NCBI RefSeq assembly: GCF_003313385.1
Contig: NZ_QMHN01000004.1
Span: 188,531 to 252,530, forward strand
Direction of reading: 5' to 3'
Length of the DNA: 64,000 nt
Source of the DNA: Pedobacter chitinilyticus
Lineage (GTDB): Bacteria; Bacteroidota; Bacteroidia; Sphingobacteriales; Sphingobacteriaceae
Under the pieces are notes generated by a model, which was given only the letters and a program-made list of their open reading frames with translations, was not told the origin of the DNA and did no database searches. Shown here one piece after another: positions 53,657 through 62,271 of this stretch. Every line of letters begins with the position of its first letter. The first letter of the stretch is position 1. The translations under genes and the position numbers were made by a program.

Positions 53657-54600
53657 TGCAACTTCATAGCCGTCCAGAAATGGTTTCAGTTTTTAATGAA
53701 CTGGAAACGTCACGACTGTATATCGCAAAGCAGCATTCTAGAGCTTATTGGAGTGTAGGTATAGGTGCAGCTTGCCTGCTTGCTGGATTTGTTTTCGGGT
53801 TGCTGGGAATTGGATTTTTTATATTTATCGTAGGCCTAGTTACTGGGTTTGTGCTATTTTTCCGCGTAAGTAAAAAAGCTGATGTCTATAAGCTAGATTT
53901 TAAGTACAAGATTATTGGCGCAGGTTTAAGACAGCTGAACGAGAATTTACAAATTAACCCACTATCGGGAATAAGTGAGGGCGATTTTATCAACAGCTGC
54001 CTGTTCTCGCAAACTCCAGACCGATATAAAACAGAAGATTTGGTGTATGGTAAAATAGATAAAACACAAATTCATTTTGCCGAAGTTCATGCAGAGTACA
54101 AAACCGAAACCCAAACTAAAAATGGGAAGCAAACCCACTGGCACGACATTTTCAAAGGGATTATCTTTTGTGCAGATTTCAATAAAAATTTTAATGGATT
54201 AACGGTAGTAAGGCCTAAGGGCTTTGGAGGTGCTTTTGGAAAATGGCTTTCTCAAAATGTAATGGGTAATAAGCGTATTGTTGAGCTTGAAAACGTAAAC
54301 TTCGATAAGATGTTTATTACCGAGAGCGGCGACCAAGTAGAAGCTCGCTATATTTTAACACCATCCTTAATGGAGAAGCTACTGGAGCTAAACCAATATG
54401 CCAATTCTACCATCTCCGTATCTTTCATTTGGTCTAGTGTTTACATCGCATTCCCTTTAAATCATAATTACTTTGAAGCCCCAGTTTTTAAATCATTGCT
54501 AAACGCCGAAGTGCTGGAAAAGGATTTGAATATGCTACAGCTAATGTTGCACGTGGTAGAAGAGCTGGATTTAAACACCCGTATTTGGACTAAGCAGTAG
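53656..54600 (+). CDS. DUF3137 membrane protein, copy 1
   Basis: 314 aa. Two helices at about 33-75 (VGIGAACLLAGFVFGLLGIG, then GFVLFF), preceded by a short cytosolic part. The large C-terminal domain has TEDLVYGKIDKTQIHFAEVH, DIFKGIIFCADFNKNF and DQVEARYILTPSLMEKLLEL, followed by SVYIAFPLNHNYFE: the DUF3137 pattern. Begins inside the lemA stop. A paralog follows 16 bp later. Confidence 0.85.
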   Translation: MQLHSRPEMVSVFNELETSRLYIAKQHSRAYWSVGIGAACLLAGFVFGLLGIGFFIFIVGLVTGFVLFFRVSKKADVYKLDFKYKIIGAGLRQLNENLQINPLSGISEGDFINSCLFSQTPDRYKTEDLVYGKIDKTQIHFAEVHAEYKTETQTKNGKQTHWHDIFKGIIFCADFNKNFNGLTVVRPKGFGGAFGKWLSQNVMGNKRIVELENVNFDKMFITESGDQVEARYILTPSLMEKLLELNQYANSTISVSFIWSSVYIAFPLNHNYFEAPVFKSLLNAEVLEKDLNMLQLMLHVVEELDLNTRIWTKQ

Positions 54601-54616
54601 TAAATTCAATTTCAAA

Positions 54617-55537
54617 ATGTCAACGTCTCAACCTTCTAAAATTCAGATCTTATTAGAAGAACTGGAAACTGCTCGGCTGAAAATTGCTAGGAAATATTAC
54701 GCCGCATATTGGTGTATAGGTTTAGGCATAATCACTTTTGTAATTTGTTTCTATTTAGGGGCGTTTCTTGTGGCTTTAATTGAAATACTGATACTGATTG
54801 TGATGGCAATTGTGGTATGCAGCTTGGGAAATAAGGATAGAAAGCTATATAGATTGCACTATAAGCAAGGAGTTATGGTAAATATGCTGGAAGGTATTGA
54901 TGGTAATTTGCAAATTAATCCGAACTCTGGGATAAGCCCTACTGATTTTGTAGATAGCTTTTTATTCGGAGAGAAGCCTGATGCCTATAAAACCGAAGAC
55001 CTGGTGCATGGCGAAATAGGTAAAACTACCATTCATTTTGCGGAAGTAGTAGCACAGGCTCGCGGAAACCGAGCTTATGTAGATATTTTCAAAGGAATAT
55101 TGTTTTGTGCAAGCTTTAACAAGCATTTTGATGGTTTAACATTGGTTAGGCCCAAGCATTATACTGGAAGCATGGTTAATTGGGTGAGCAGGCAAGTTTC
55201 AGGAGATGCTAGGGTTGTAGATTTGGAGAATACTGAGTTTAATAGTACTTTTTTTACCCAAGCAAGTAACCAAGTAGAAGCTCGTTATCTATTAACTCCT
55301 GCTATGATGGAAAGGTTGCTGGTCCTCAATCAGTTTGCTGAATCAGATATTTTCGTGTCTTTTGTTTGGTCAAACATATATATCGCCTTTCCTTTAAAAC
55401 ATGATTATTTCGAACCGCCAGTTTTTAAATCACTTTTAAACCAAGATTTGTTAAAGAAAGATATAGAGCTTTTGAAGCTTATGTATGGCATAGTGGAAGA
55501 GTTGGATTTGAACACCAGAATTTGGACTAAGCAGTAG
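54617..55537 (+). CDS. DUF3137 membrane protein, copy 2
   Basis: 306 aa, similar to the previous gene along its whole length and ending with the same nine residues (LNTRIWTKQ). Two helices at about 32-75, then TEDLVHGEIGKTTIHFAEVV, VDIFKGILFCASFNKHFDG, NQVEARYLLTPAMMERLLVL. It lacks the short insert (about 8 residues) found in copy 1 after the first of these. Tandem duplication in an operon with lemA; roles unknown. Confidence 0.85.
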   Translation: MSTSQPSKIQILLEELETARLKIARKYYAAYWCIGLGIITFVICFYLGAFLVALIEILILIVMAIVVCSLGNKDRKLYRLHYKQGVMVNMLEGIDGNLQINPNSGISPTDFVDSFLFGEKPDAYKTEDLVHGEIGKTTIHFAEVVAQARGNRAYVDIFKGILFCASFNKHFDGLTLVRPKHYTGSMVNWVSRQVSGDARVVDLENTEFNSTFFTQASNQVEARYLLTPAMMERLLVLNQFAESDIFVSFVWSNIYIAFPLKHDYFEPPVFKSLLNQDLLKKDIELLKLMYGIVEELDLNTRIWTKQ

Positions 55538-55564
55538 TTTGTTTACTGTCAGGCAGATTCTCGT

Positions 55565-55612
55565 AAACCTCATAGGTTTATGGGTATGTTGTAAAGAAAC
55601 CTATGAGGTTTA
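55565..55612. repeat. AAACCT...AGGTTT palindrome
   Basis: AAACCTCATAGGTTT (from 55565) and AAACCTATGAGGTTT (from 55597) are exact reverse complements about 17 bp apart, 27 bp after the DUF3137 stop. May act as a terminator, though no clear T run follows. Confidence 0.7.
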
Positions 55613-55701
55613 TCCTAAAGCCCAAAAATTAAAATCTTCCCCTACCTCTCAAAACGGGACAGACGTTATTCCGCAATGCTTCGTAAAAGCCCGTGTTAAA
55701 T

Positions 55702-55804
55702 AGCCCTGATTGTAGCGATATCCTTTTTTGTCCTCTTGAGCTTCCCGAATAATCGGGACAAGTTGTCGAAGGATAAAAAAGATAAAGCGGAAAGCAGGAC
55801 TGCC
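55702..55804. repeat. Composite inverted-repeat element, copy C (shorter core)
   Basis: AGCCCTGATTGTAGCG at the left and AAGCGGAAAGCAGGACTG at the right match the ends at 33590-33741; the core is different (contains TCCCGAATAATCGGGA, another palindrome). So the ends are kept while the centre is exchanged. Confidence 0.7.
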
Positions 55805-55877
55805 CGTAAATCATTTTGCTGTATGTGCGCTTCGAAAAAATCGATTCTTCGCTGCGCTCTGAATGACATTGTAAAAA

Positions 55878-55906
55878 AAGTCCCTTAACTTAATGCTAAG
55901 GGACTT
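55878..55906 (-). terminator. Terminator of carB
   Basis: AAGTCCCTTA (55878-55887) pairs with TAAGGGACTT (55897-55906) and lies 36 bp beyond the carB stop; on the minus strand a T run follows. Confidence 0.82.
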
Positions 55907-55941
55907 AAATCTTTTCAGACTTTCGGTCTTACTGACTATTT

Positions 55942-58839
55942 CTATTTAGACAAATACATCGATTTATCTTTCACTAGCTTCAAGAAATAAGGGTCTTCCA
56001 AATCTTTGATGAAACGGATGGCTTCACCTGTAGATTTCATTTCTGGGCCTAATTCTTTAGTGATCTCTGGAAATTTATTATGAGAGAAAACAGGTTCTTT
56101 AATTGCAAATCCCTTAAGCTTACGTTCGATGTTAAAATCTTTCAATTTATTTACGCCTAACATTACTCTAGCCGCAATGTTAATGTAAGGCACATCGTAA
56201 GCTTTAGCGATGAAAGGCACTGTACGAGAAGCACGTGGATTGGCTTCAATGACATATACTTTATCATCTTTAACTGCAAATTGGATGTTCAATAAACCAA
56301 TTACATTTAGCGCTTTAGCAATTTTTTTCGAGTAATTTTCCATGTCGGCAATTACCTTGTCAGACAAGCTGAATGGAGGCAATACCGCACTTGAGTCGCC
56401 CGAGTGAATCCCTGCAGGTTCAATGTGCTCCATTAAACCAACAATGTGCACATCTTCGCCATCGCAAATCGAGTCAGACTCAGTTTCTTCTGCTCTGTCC
56501 AAGAAATGGTCAATCAATACACGGTTTCCTGGTAAATCACCTAGTAATTTAACTACGGCTTTTTCTAAGTCTTCGTCGTTAATGACAATGCTCATGCCTT
56601 GTCCGCCTAATACATAACTAGGACGAACCAATACTGGATAACCTACTTCGTTAGCTACTTTAATGGCCTCTTCAGCGTTTTCAGCAACTCCGTATCTTGG
56701 ATATGGAATGTCTAGTTCTTTCAATAAGTCAGAGAAACTACCACGATCTTCAGCTATATCCATGTTCTCGTAAGAAGTACCAATGATGCGGATGTTGTTC
56801 TCGTGAAGTTTTTCAGCCATTTTTAAGGCCGTTTGACCACCCAACTGAACAATTACCCCAACTGGGTTTTCCAAATCGATGATTTCACGTACGTGCTCCC
56901 AGAAAACAGGCTCGAAATATAATTTATCGGCCATGTTAAAGTCTGTACTTACCGTTTCAGGGTTACAGTTAATCATGATGGCTTCGAAACCACTTTCTTT
57001 CGCTGCTAACAAGCCGTGTACACAAGAGTAATCAAATTCAATCCCTTGACCGATACGGTTAGGTCCAGAACCTAATACAATGACTTTTTTCCTGTCAGAA
57101 ACAATTGATTCGTTAGTACCTAGCTCATCTCCGTCCGATAAAACTTCGCCAGTTACCAAAGAGATTTGTTGTGGCGCTTCTTCAAAAGTAGAGTAGAAAT
57201 ATGGTGTTTGTGCAGCAAACTCGGCAGCACAAGTATCTACCATTTTATAAGCTCTTCTGATGTTCAGTTCCTTGCGACGGTTGTATACATCGTCTTCGGT
57301 TACATTGCCTAAAATGAAGGCAATTTGAATATCAGAGAAACCTTTTTGTTTAAGGTTGAAGAAGAAATCTCTAGGGATATTATTTAGTGAGTAGCGTTTT
57401 AATTCAGTTTCTAAAGCCACTAACTCTTGAATTTGGTTTAAGAACCACTTATCAATTTTGGTTACCTTGCGGATAGACTCCAATGGTACACCCATGCTCA
57501 TGGCATCTTTGATCAAGAACACACGGTTCCAGCTTGGATGCTGTAAGCCATGCATAATTTCTTCGATATCACGTTTTTGACGACCATCTGAACCAATTCC
57601 AGCGCGGCCAATCTCTAAACTTTGACAAGCTTTTTGCAAAGCTTCGATAAAGTTACGACCGATACCCATTACTTCACCTACAGCTTTCATTTGTAAGCCC
57701 AGCTCCATGTTGGCACCTTTAAACTTGTCGAAGTTAAAGCGAGGGATTTTTACAATCACGTAATCTAAAGTTGGCTCGAAGTAAGCTGAAGTAGTTTTCG
57801 TGATTTGGTTTTCGATTTCATCTAAGTTGTACCCGATAGCCAATTTAGCAGCAATTTTCGCAATTGGATATCCAGTTGCCTTACTAGCTAAAGCTGATGA
57901 ACGTGATACACGAGGGTTGATCTCGATGGCGATGATGTCGTCGTTTTCAGGATTTACCGAGAATTGTACGTTACAGCCACCTGCAAAGTTGCCAATGGCA
58001 CGCATCATTTTGATTGCCTGATTACGCATTTCTTGGTAGCAACGATCTGATAAGGTCATTGCTGGCGCCACCGTAATCGAGTCACCAGTGTGGATACCCA
58101 TTGGGTCAAAGTTTTCGATAGAGCAGATGATAATTACGTTATCATTGCTATCTCTCAATAACTCTAACTCATATTCTTTCCAGCCTAAAACCGCTTGCTC
58201 TACCAAAACCTCATGGGTTGGCGAAGCTTCTAAGCCACGTTTAAGGGCTGCGTCAAAATCTTCTTTTTTATGTACGAAACCACCACCGTAACCTCCAAGT
58301 GTATACGAAGGGCGAATTACTAGCGGGAAGCCAATTTCTTGCGCTGCTTCTTTGCCTTCTAAAAACGAATTGGCAATTTTAGAAGTAGCCACACCAACGC
58401 CTATATCAACCATTAATTGGCGGAAAGACTCTCTGTTTTCGGTTTTATCGATAGCGGCAACGTCTACCCCGATAATCCTAACATTGTGTTTCTTCCACAA
58501 ACCTCTTTCTTCTGCATCTACGCAAAGGTTCAATGCTGTTTGTCCGCCCATAGTTGGTAAAACCGCATCAATAGTAGGTAAGTTAGGATTGTTTTTGTGT
58601 TCCGTTAAAATCTCGTCAATCGATTCGAGGGTTAGAGGTTTTAAATAAACATGGTCACCAATTACCTTGTCGGTCATAATGGTAGCCGGGTTAGAGTTGA
58701 TAATCGAAACTTTTACTCCTTCTTCTTTTAAAGAAAGTGCGGCTTGTGAACCAGAATAATCAAATTCGCAGGCTTGTCCAATAATAATAGGTCCAGATCC
58801 GATAATCAATACTGAATTGATGGAAGTGTCTTTAGGCAT
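55942..58839 (-). CDS. carB: Carbamoyl-phosphate synthase large subunit, lacking the C-terminal MGS-like domain
   Basis: 965 aa. Makes carbamoyl phosphate from bicarbonate, ammonia and two ATP for pyrimidines and arginine. Two ATP-grasp halves: first with IIGQACEFDYSGSQA at the start and RPSYTLGGYGGG, second with RIGQGIEFDYSCVHG at about 595 and RPSYVLGGQGM; both have complete metal-binding and Gly-loop residues. E. coli CarB is 1073 aa and ends with an allosteric domain for UMP and ornithine; this one stops after LVKDKSMYLSK, just where that domain would begin. No carA is adjacent. Confidence 0.95.
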   Translation of the reverse strand: MPKDTSINSVLIIGSGPIIIGQACEFDYSGSQAALSLKEEGVKVSIINSNPATIMTDKVIGDHVYLKPLTLESIDEILTEHKNNPNLPTIDAVLPTMGGQTALNLCVDAEERGLWKKHNVRIIGVDVAAIDKTENRESFRQLMVDIGVGVATSKIANSFLEGKEAAQEIGFPLVIRPSYTLGGYGGGFVHKKEDFDAALKRGLEASPTHEVLVEQAVLGWKEYELELLRDSNDNVIIICSIENFDPMGIHTGDSITVAPAMTLSDRCYQEMRNQAIKMMRAIGNFAGGCNVQFSVNPENDDIIAIEINPRVSRSSALASKATGYPIAKIAAKLAIGYNLDEIENQITKTTSAYFEPTLDYVIVKIPRFNFDKFKGANMELGLQMKAVGEVMGIGRNFIEALQKACQSLEIGRAGIGSDGRQKRDIEEIMHGLQHPSWNRVFLIKDAMSMGVPLESIRKVTKIDKWFLNQIQELVALETELKRYSLNNIPRDFFFNLKQKGFSDIQIAFILGNVTEDDVYNRRKELNIRRAYKMVDTCAAEFAAQTPYFYSTFEEAPQQISLVTGEVLSDGDELGTNESIVSDRKKVIVLGSGPNRIGQGIEFDYSCVHGLLAAKESGFEAIMINCNPETVSTDFNMADKLYFEPVFWEHVREIIDLENPVGVIVQLGGQTALKMAEKLHENNIRIIGTSYENMDIAEDRGSFSDLLKELDIPYPRYGVAENAEEAIKVANEVGYPVLVRPSYVLGGQGMSIVINDEDLEKAVVKLLGDLPGNRVLIDHFLDRAEETESDSICDGEDVHIVGLMEHIEPAGIHSGDSSAVLPPFSLSDKVIADMENYSKKIAKALNVIGLLNIQFAVKDDKVYVIEANPRASRTVPFIAKAYDVPYINIAARVMLGVNKLKDFNIERKLKGFAIKEPVFSHNKFPEITKELGPEMKSTGEAIRFIKDLEDPYFLKLVKDKSMYLSK

Positions 58840-59002
58840 GTGGGATTTTTAAAAAAGTCTAAAGTGATAGTCTAAATTGACCGATAGCTGGGAGAATTCC
58901 TCTGCTATGAAACGAAAATCCCAACATCTCTGTCGGGATGCAAAGATACAATTTGCTGATCAATTTTTGGGCGATTATTTTAAAATATATTGAGATACCC
59001 AA

Positions 59003-59137
59003 ATGACGCAGAATAAGCCATTTGATGGGCGGTATTTTGAATGCTTTAAAAAGGTTTTGTTGGCAGGTGGCGTATGCTTTCTTTGTGTAACCAGCTGGTT
59101 TAGTGAAAACAACTTTATCACTTGGCTGTTTAAATAG
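59003..59137 (+). CDS. Possible 44-aa small membrane protein
   Basis: Open frame from the ATG at 59003, ending 23 bp before the next gene. The product starts MTQNKPFDGRYFECFKKV and has one hydrophobic stretch (LLAGGVCFLCVTSWF). Codon use looks normal but the frame is very short and no homologue comes to mind. It lies in the 321-bp gap between carB and the sorbosone-dehydrogenase-like gene. Confidence 0.3.
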   Translation: MTQNKPFDGRYFECFKKVLLAGGVCFLCVTSWFSENNFITWLFK

Positions 59138-59160
59138 GCAGTGCTAAAAAAACTAAAGAT

Positions 59161-60480
59161 ATGAGAACAAAATCCCTATTCCTTCTAATTCTTTCTGCCT
59201 CGCTGTTTGCGGCCTGTAACAGTTCAAATAAAAAAACTGAAACCGCTGATACGGTACATGCGGCCACGGAGATAGATACCTTGAATCTGCCAGCGCCAGA
59301 TACTACCGCTTCAAAAAATAATTTCAGTAAAGTAATCGACTGGCCTGCCAATAAAATACCTCAGGCACCAGAGGGCTTTGTGGTAAGCAAATTTGCAAAT
59401 CAAATGAAAAGCCCGCGAAATATTGTGATTGCACCTAATGGAGATATTTTAGTCGCTTTGTCTAACTCTGAACGTAGTGTAGCAGAGCAAGTGGTCAATA
59501 AAATTTCAGGAAAAGCTAAATCCGAAGTTTCTGGGAAAAGTGTAAATACGATTTTGCTATTTAGAGATAGTAATCAGGATGGAGTGCCAGAAGTTAAAAC
59601 CACGTTTTTAACAGGGCTTAACCAACCTTATGGAATGGCCTTTATTGAGAATTCCTTTTATGTGGCCAATACGGATGGGCTTTGGGTTTTTCCATATAAA
59701 TCTGGAGACACTAAAATTACTGGAGTGGGTAAAAAGATCGTAGACTTGCCTGCTGGTGGCTATAATAACCATTGGACAAGAAACCTTTTAGTGAGCAAGA
59801 ACAAGGATAAAATTTATATCTCGGTGGGGTCTGGTAGTAATGTGGGAGAGAACGGAATGGAACACGAAGTAAGGAGAGCAGCCATTTTGGAAGTAAATCC
59901 CGATGGAACAGGCGAACGTATTTTCGCCAGTGGATTACGTAATCCTGTAGGAATGGATTGGGCGCCTACCACCAATATGTTATGGACTGCCGTGAACGAA
60001 CGTGATGGTTTAGGCGATGATTTAGTCCCTGACTATATCACCAGTGTTAAACAAGGGGCTTTTTATGGTTGGCCTTACGCTTATTTTGGACAGCACGAAG
60101 ATCCTAGATTAAAAGGCGCTAATCCAGAATTGGTGAAGAAAACAATTGTACCTGACGTTGCGGTAGGTTCGCATACGGCTTCTCTTGGATTGGCTTTTTA
60201 TACGAATAACAAGTTCCCTGTAAAATATCATGGCGGTGCTTTTATCGGACAACACGGTTCGTGGAACCGTTCGAAATTTAGTGGCTATAAAGTAGCCTTT
60301 GTGCCCTTTAAGGATGGTAAGCCAACTGGACCTTTGCAGGATTTTTTAACAGGATTTATTGCTGATGGGAATAAAAGTGAGGTTTACGGTAGGCCTGTAG
60401 GTGTCGCTGTTGCTCCCGACGGGGCACTTTTAGTGGCAGATGATGTAAGCGGTATCATTTGGCGAGTGGCCGTGAAATAG
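59161..60480 (+). CDS. Sorbosone-dehydrogenase-like beta-propeller lipoprotein
   Basis: 439 aa with lipobox LFAAC at about 20. The body is a six-bladed propeller of the PQQ-dependent sorbosone/glucose dehydrogenase group: SPRNIVIAPNGDILVALSN, LFRDSNQDGVPEVKTTF, NHWTRNLLVSKNKDKIYISV, ASGLRNPVGMDWAP and the C-terminal PVGVAVAPDGALLVADD. A sugar or aldose oxidase role on the periplasmic face is the family expectation, but the PQQ and Ca ligands cannot be checked here. Stands alone. Confidence 0.87.
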   Translation: MRTKSLFLLILSASLFAACNSSNKKTETADTVHAATEIDTLNLPAPDTTASKNNFSKVIDWPANKIPQAPEGFVVSKFANQMKSPRNIVIAPNGDILVALSNSERSVAEQVVNKISGKAKSEVSGKSVNTILLFRDSNQDGVPEVKTTFLTGLNQPYGMAFIENSFYVANTDGLWVFPYKSGDTKITGVGKKIVDLPAGGYNNHWTRNLLVSKNKDKIYISVGSGSNVGENGMEHEVRRAAILEVNPDGTGERIFASGLRNPVGMDWAPTTNMLWTAVNERDGLGDDLVPDYITSVKQGAFYGWPYAYFGQHEDPRLKGANPELVKKTIVPDVAVGSHTASLGLAFYTNNKFPVKYHGGAFIGQHGSWNRSKFSGYKVAFVPFKDGKPTGPLQDFLTGFIADGNKSEVYGRPVGVAVAPDGALLVADDVSGIIWRVAVK

Positions 60481-60640
60481 AACAATATTCTTGTATGTTT
60501 TATAATACACTGTCCGTTTTATAGGGCTATATGTCAGTCTCTGTCAAACAAACAATGTTAAACTGGCAGTGGACAAAAAAATGATCTTTTAAAAGTTTGA
60601 AAAAATAAAAATGCTATAGTGTGCTTTAAACACGATGTGC

Positions 60641-60880
60641 TACGTTTGAAGGTCATGTTAGCGTCATGAAATAGGTGATTTTTAAAGATTGGCAAAAATG
60701 TTGTAATAAAAGGAAACAAATAGAGTTTTATAATTGTTGTTGAAACAGATTGATGATTAAGACAGCAATATAAATTGAAAATTTGATCTAAAGCATCCTC
60801 GCAAGAGGGTATTCTTCATAAATAGTTTGTTTGGTTTATTTTCCGGTAGGGGTTGTTCCCTACCGGAATTCTTTTTTATA
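60641..60880 (+). ncRNA. Possible structured RNA ending in a strong terminator
   Basis: No frame fits this stretch. A TACGTTTG -7-like box is at 60641-60648. Downstream CCTC-GCAA-GAGG (about 60796-60807) forms a small stem with a GNRA tetraloop, then TTCCGGTAGGG and CCCTACCGGAA pair around GTTGTT with a T run (about 60840-60880), a classic terminator with no gene right before it. Together they would define a transcript of about 220 nt. No known RNA family was recognised, so this is tentative. Confidence 0.35.
60840..60878 (+). terminator. Strong rho-independent terminator
   Basis: TTCCGGTAGGG / CCCTACCGGAA, 11-bp perfect stem with loop GTTGTT and following T run. It is about 360 bp after the stop at 60480, too far to be a simple end for that gene. 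Confidence 0.85.
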
Positions 60881-60908
60881 GACCTTTTGGTTTTTTACTT
60901 TGCAACAG

Positions 60909-60988
60909 ATGCACAGATTTTTATTTTTAACAAGTTAAATACTAGTATCTGTTAGGTTGGACAAAATATGCAAGAAAAATCTGTGCAT
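60909..60988. repeat. Inverted repeat with perfect 14-nt arms
   Basis: ATGCACAGATTTTT (60909-60922) and AAAAATCTGTGCAT (60975-60988) are exact reverse complements with 52 bp between, directly upstream of pnuC. Same family as 23795-23850. Confidence 0.75.
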
Positions 60989-61013
60989 TTGTGGCGAAAA
61001 GATAACTTACCTA

Positions 61014-61021
61014 TATATTTG
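61014..61021 (+). promoter_or_regulatory. Candidate -7 box for pnuC
   Basis: TATATTTG fits TAnnTTTG; a TTTG at 60988-60991 lies 22 bp upstream as possible -33. It ends only 4 bp before the pnuC ATG, so a transcript from here would be nearly leaderless; the true start of pnuC may then be the same or slightly later. Confidence 0.35.
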
Positions 61022-61025
61022 ATTA

Positions 61026-61643
61026 ATGTTAATCCTCGAAGCCAATTTTTGGCAGCAATTGCTTCAACAGTTTCAGCACACCTCATGGCTTGAGTGGCTT
61101 GGGTTTGTAAGTACAATAGCCTGCATTTATTTGGCAGCTAGGGAAAATATATGGAACTGGCCAATTTCTATCTTGAGTATTGTGATTAGCGCCATCCTTT
61201 TTTTTGAAAGCCATCTGTTTGGCGATTTTGCCCTACAGTTTTATTTTCTTTTCACCGCATTTTACGGTTGGTGGTTTTGGTTGAAGAAAAAGAAGGAAGA
61301 CACCAAGCCAGTAGTGAGCATTGGATGGAGACACTGGATTTATGCCATTTTGTCTATAATGGTTCTTACGGTGGTATTGGGTTATTTTTTAGATCGCTAT
61401 ACACCTACTAACGTGCCTTACGAGGATGGCTTTTGCACTGCAATGAGTTTCGTGGCGCAAATTATGCTCACGCGAAAGATCCTAGAGAATTGGATTTTGT
61501 GGATTGTGGTTGATATTTGTTACATACCCTTATTAATTTATAAAGAGCTTAATCTCTATGCCGTATTATACGCTATTTTAGTCATTATAGCTTTGAATGG
61601 GTATTTAGATTGGAGAAAGACTTATCGTGAACAAGCAAATTAA
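61026..61643 (+). CDS. pnuC: Nicotinamide riboside transporter PnuC
   Basis: 205 aa, about seven helices, with the PnuC markers WLGFVSTIACIYLAARENIW, NWPISILSIVISAILFF, a Trp-rich YGWWFW and VDICYIPLLIYKELNLYAVLY. Takes up nicotinamide riboside for NAD synthesis. The stop overlaps the next gene by 17 bp. The kinase that traps the substrate follows. No TonB-dependent receptor or riboswitch motif was seen upstream. Confidence 0.92.
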   Translation: MLILEANFWQQLLQQFQHTSWLEWLGFVSTIACIYLAARENIWNWPISILSIVISAILFFESHLFGDFALQFYFLFTAFYGWWFWLKKKKEDTKPVVSIGWRHWIYAILSIMVLTVVLGYFLDRYTPTNVPYEDGFCTAMSFVAQIMLTRKILENWILWIVVDICYIPLLIYKELNLYAVLYAILVIIALNGYLDWRKTYREQAN

Positions 61644-62163
61644 AAAAGTGGCCATTGTTGGCCCCGAAAGCACTGGAAAATCTACTATTTCGTTGCAATT
61701 GGCTAAATACTATCAAGTACCATGGGTACCAGAATATGCTCGTTATTATTGTGAGGCATTAACGGAGCCCTGCACTTTGCAAGATGAAGTGAATATGTTT
61801 CATGGACAGCTAGCCCTTGAAGAGTCTGTTTTGGCAATGACCGAAACAGATTTTGTGATATGTGATACAACGTTTTTAACAGTAAAGATTTGGAGTGATG
61901 CCTTTTTTGGACATACGCCACAAATTGTATTGGATGCCCTTAAAAATCGTCCTTACGACTTTTATATTCTGTTAGATATTGATTTGCCTTGGCAAGATGA
62001 TCCTTTGAGAGATTTCCCGAACCAACGGGAACATTTTATGGAAGTTTGGCACAAGGAACTTAAGGCATTGGGTGCTAAATATGCTGTGGTATCTGGTATA
62101 GGAGAGCGGCGCTTCAAGCATGCTGTTGAAGCGATTGATGAGTTTTTGCTGGGCACTATGTAA
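61627..62163 (+). CDS. NadR-type ribosylnicotinamide kinase (stand-alone)
   Basis: 178 aa from a GTG inside the end of pnuC. Walker A GPESTGKST near residue 12, followed by YYQVPWVPEYARYYCEAL, DTTFLTVKIWSDAFFG and DIDLPWQDDPLRDFPNQRE, as in the C-terminal kinase of E. coli NadR. The nucleotidyltransferase and DNA-binding parts of NadR are missing. Phosphorylates nicotinamide riboside just after import by PnuC. Ends before a bidirectional terminator at 62221. Confidence 0.88.
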   Translation: MNKQIKKVAIVGPESTGKSTISLQLAKYYQVPWVPEYARYYCEALTEPCTLQDEVNMFHGQLALEESVLAMTETDFVICDTTFLTVKIWSDAFFGHTPQIVLDALKNRPYDFYILLDIDLPWQDDPLRDFPNQREHFMEVWHKELKALGAKYAVVSGIGERRFKHAVEAIDEFLLGTM

Positions 62164-62171
62164 AAATTTTC

Positions 62172-62200
62172 GTCATTGCGAGGCATGAAGATGCAATGAC
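62172..62200. repeat. Short palindrome GTCATTGC/GCAATGAC
   Basis: GTCATTGC (from 62172) and GCAATGAC (to 62200) pair with a 13-bp loop, 9 bp after the kinase stop. Similar in type to other TCATT-type palindromes in the window. Confidence 0.55.
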
Positions 62201-62220
62201 ATAATGCGTAAGGTTTAAAA

Positions 62221-62255
62221 AACAAAGGCGGCTATCATACAATAGCCGCCTTGTT
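62221..62255. terminator. Bidirectional terminator
   Basis: AAGGCGGCTAT and ATAGCCGCCTT pair perfectly around CATACA, flanked by AACA and TGTT. It lies between the convergent kinase and pit genes. Confidence 0.85.
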
Positions 62256-62271
62256 ATGTTGTTTTATGCTG

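Noticed and set aside
60481..61025. TPP riboswitch before pnuC
   Set aside because: The conserved CTGAGA and ACCTGA words were not found in the gap.
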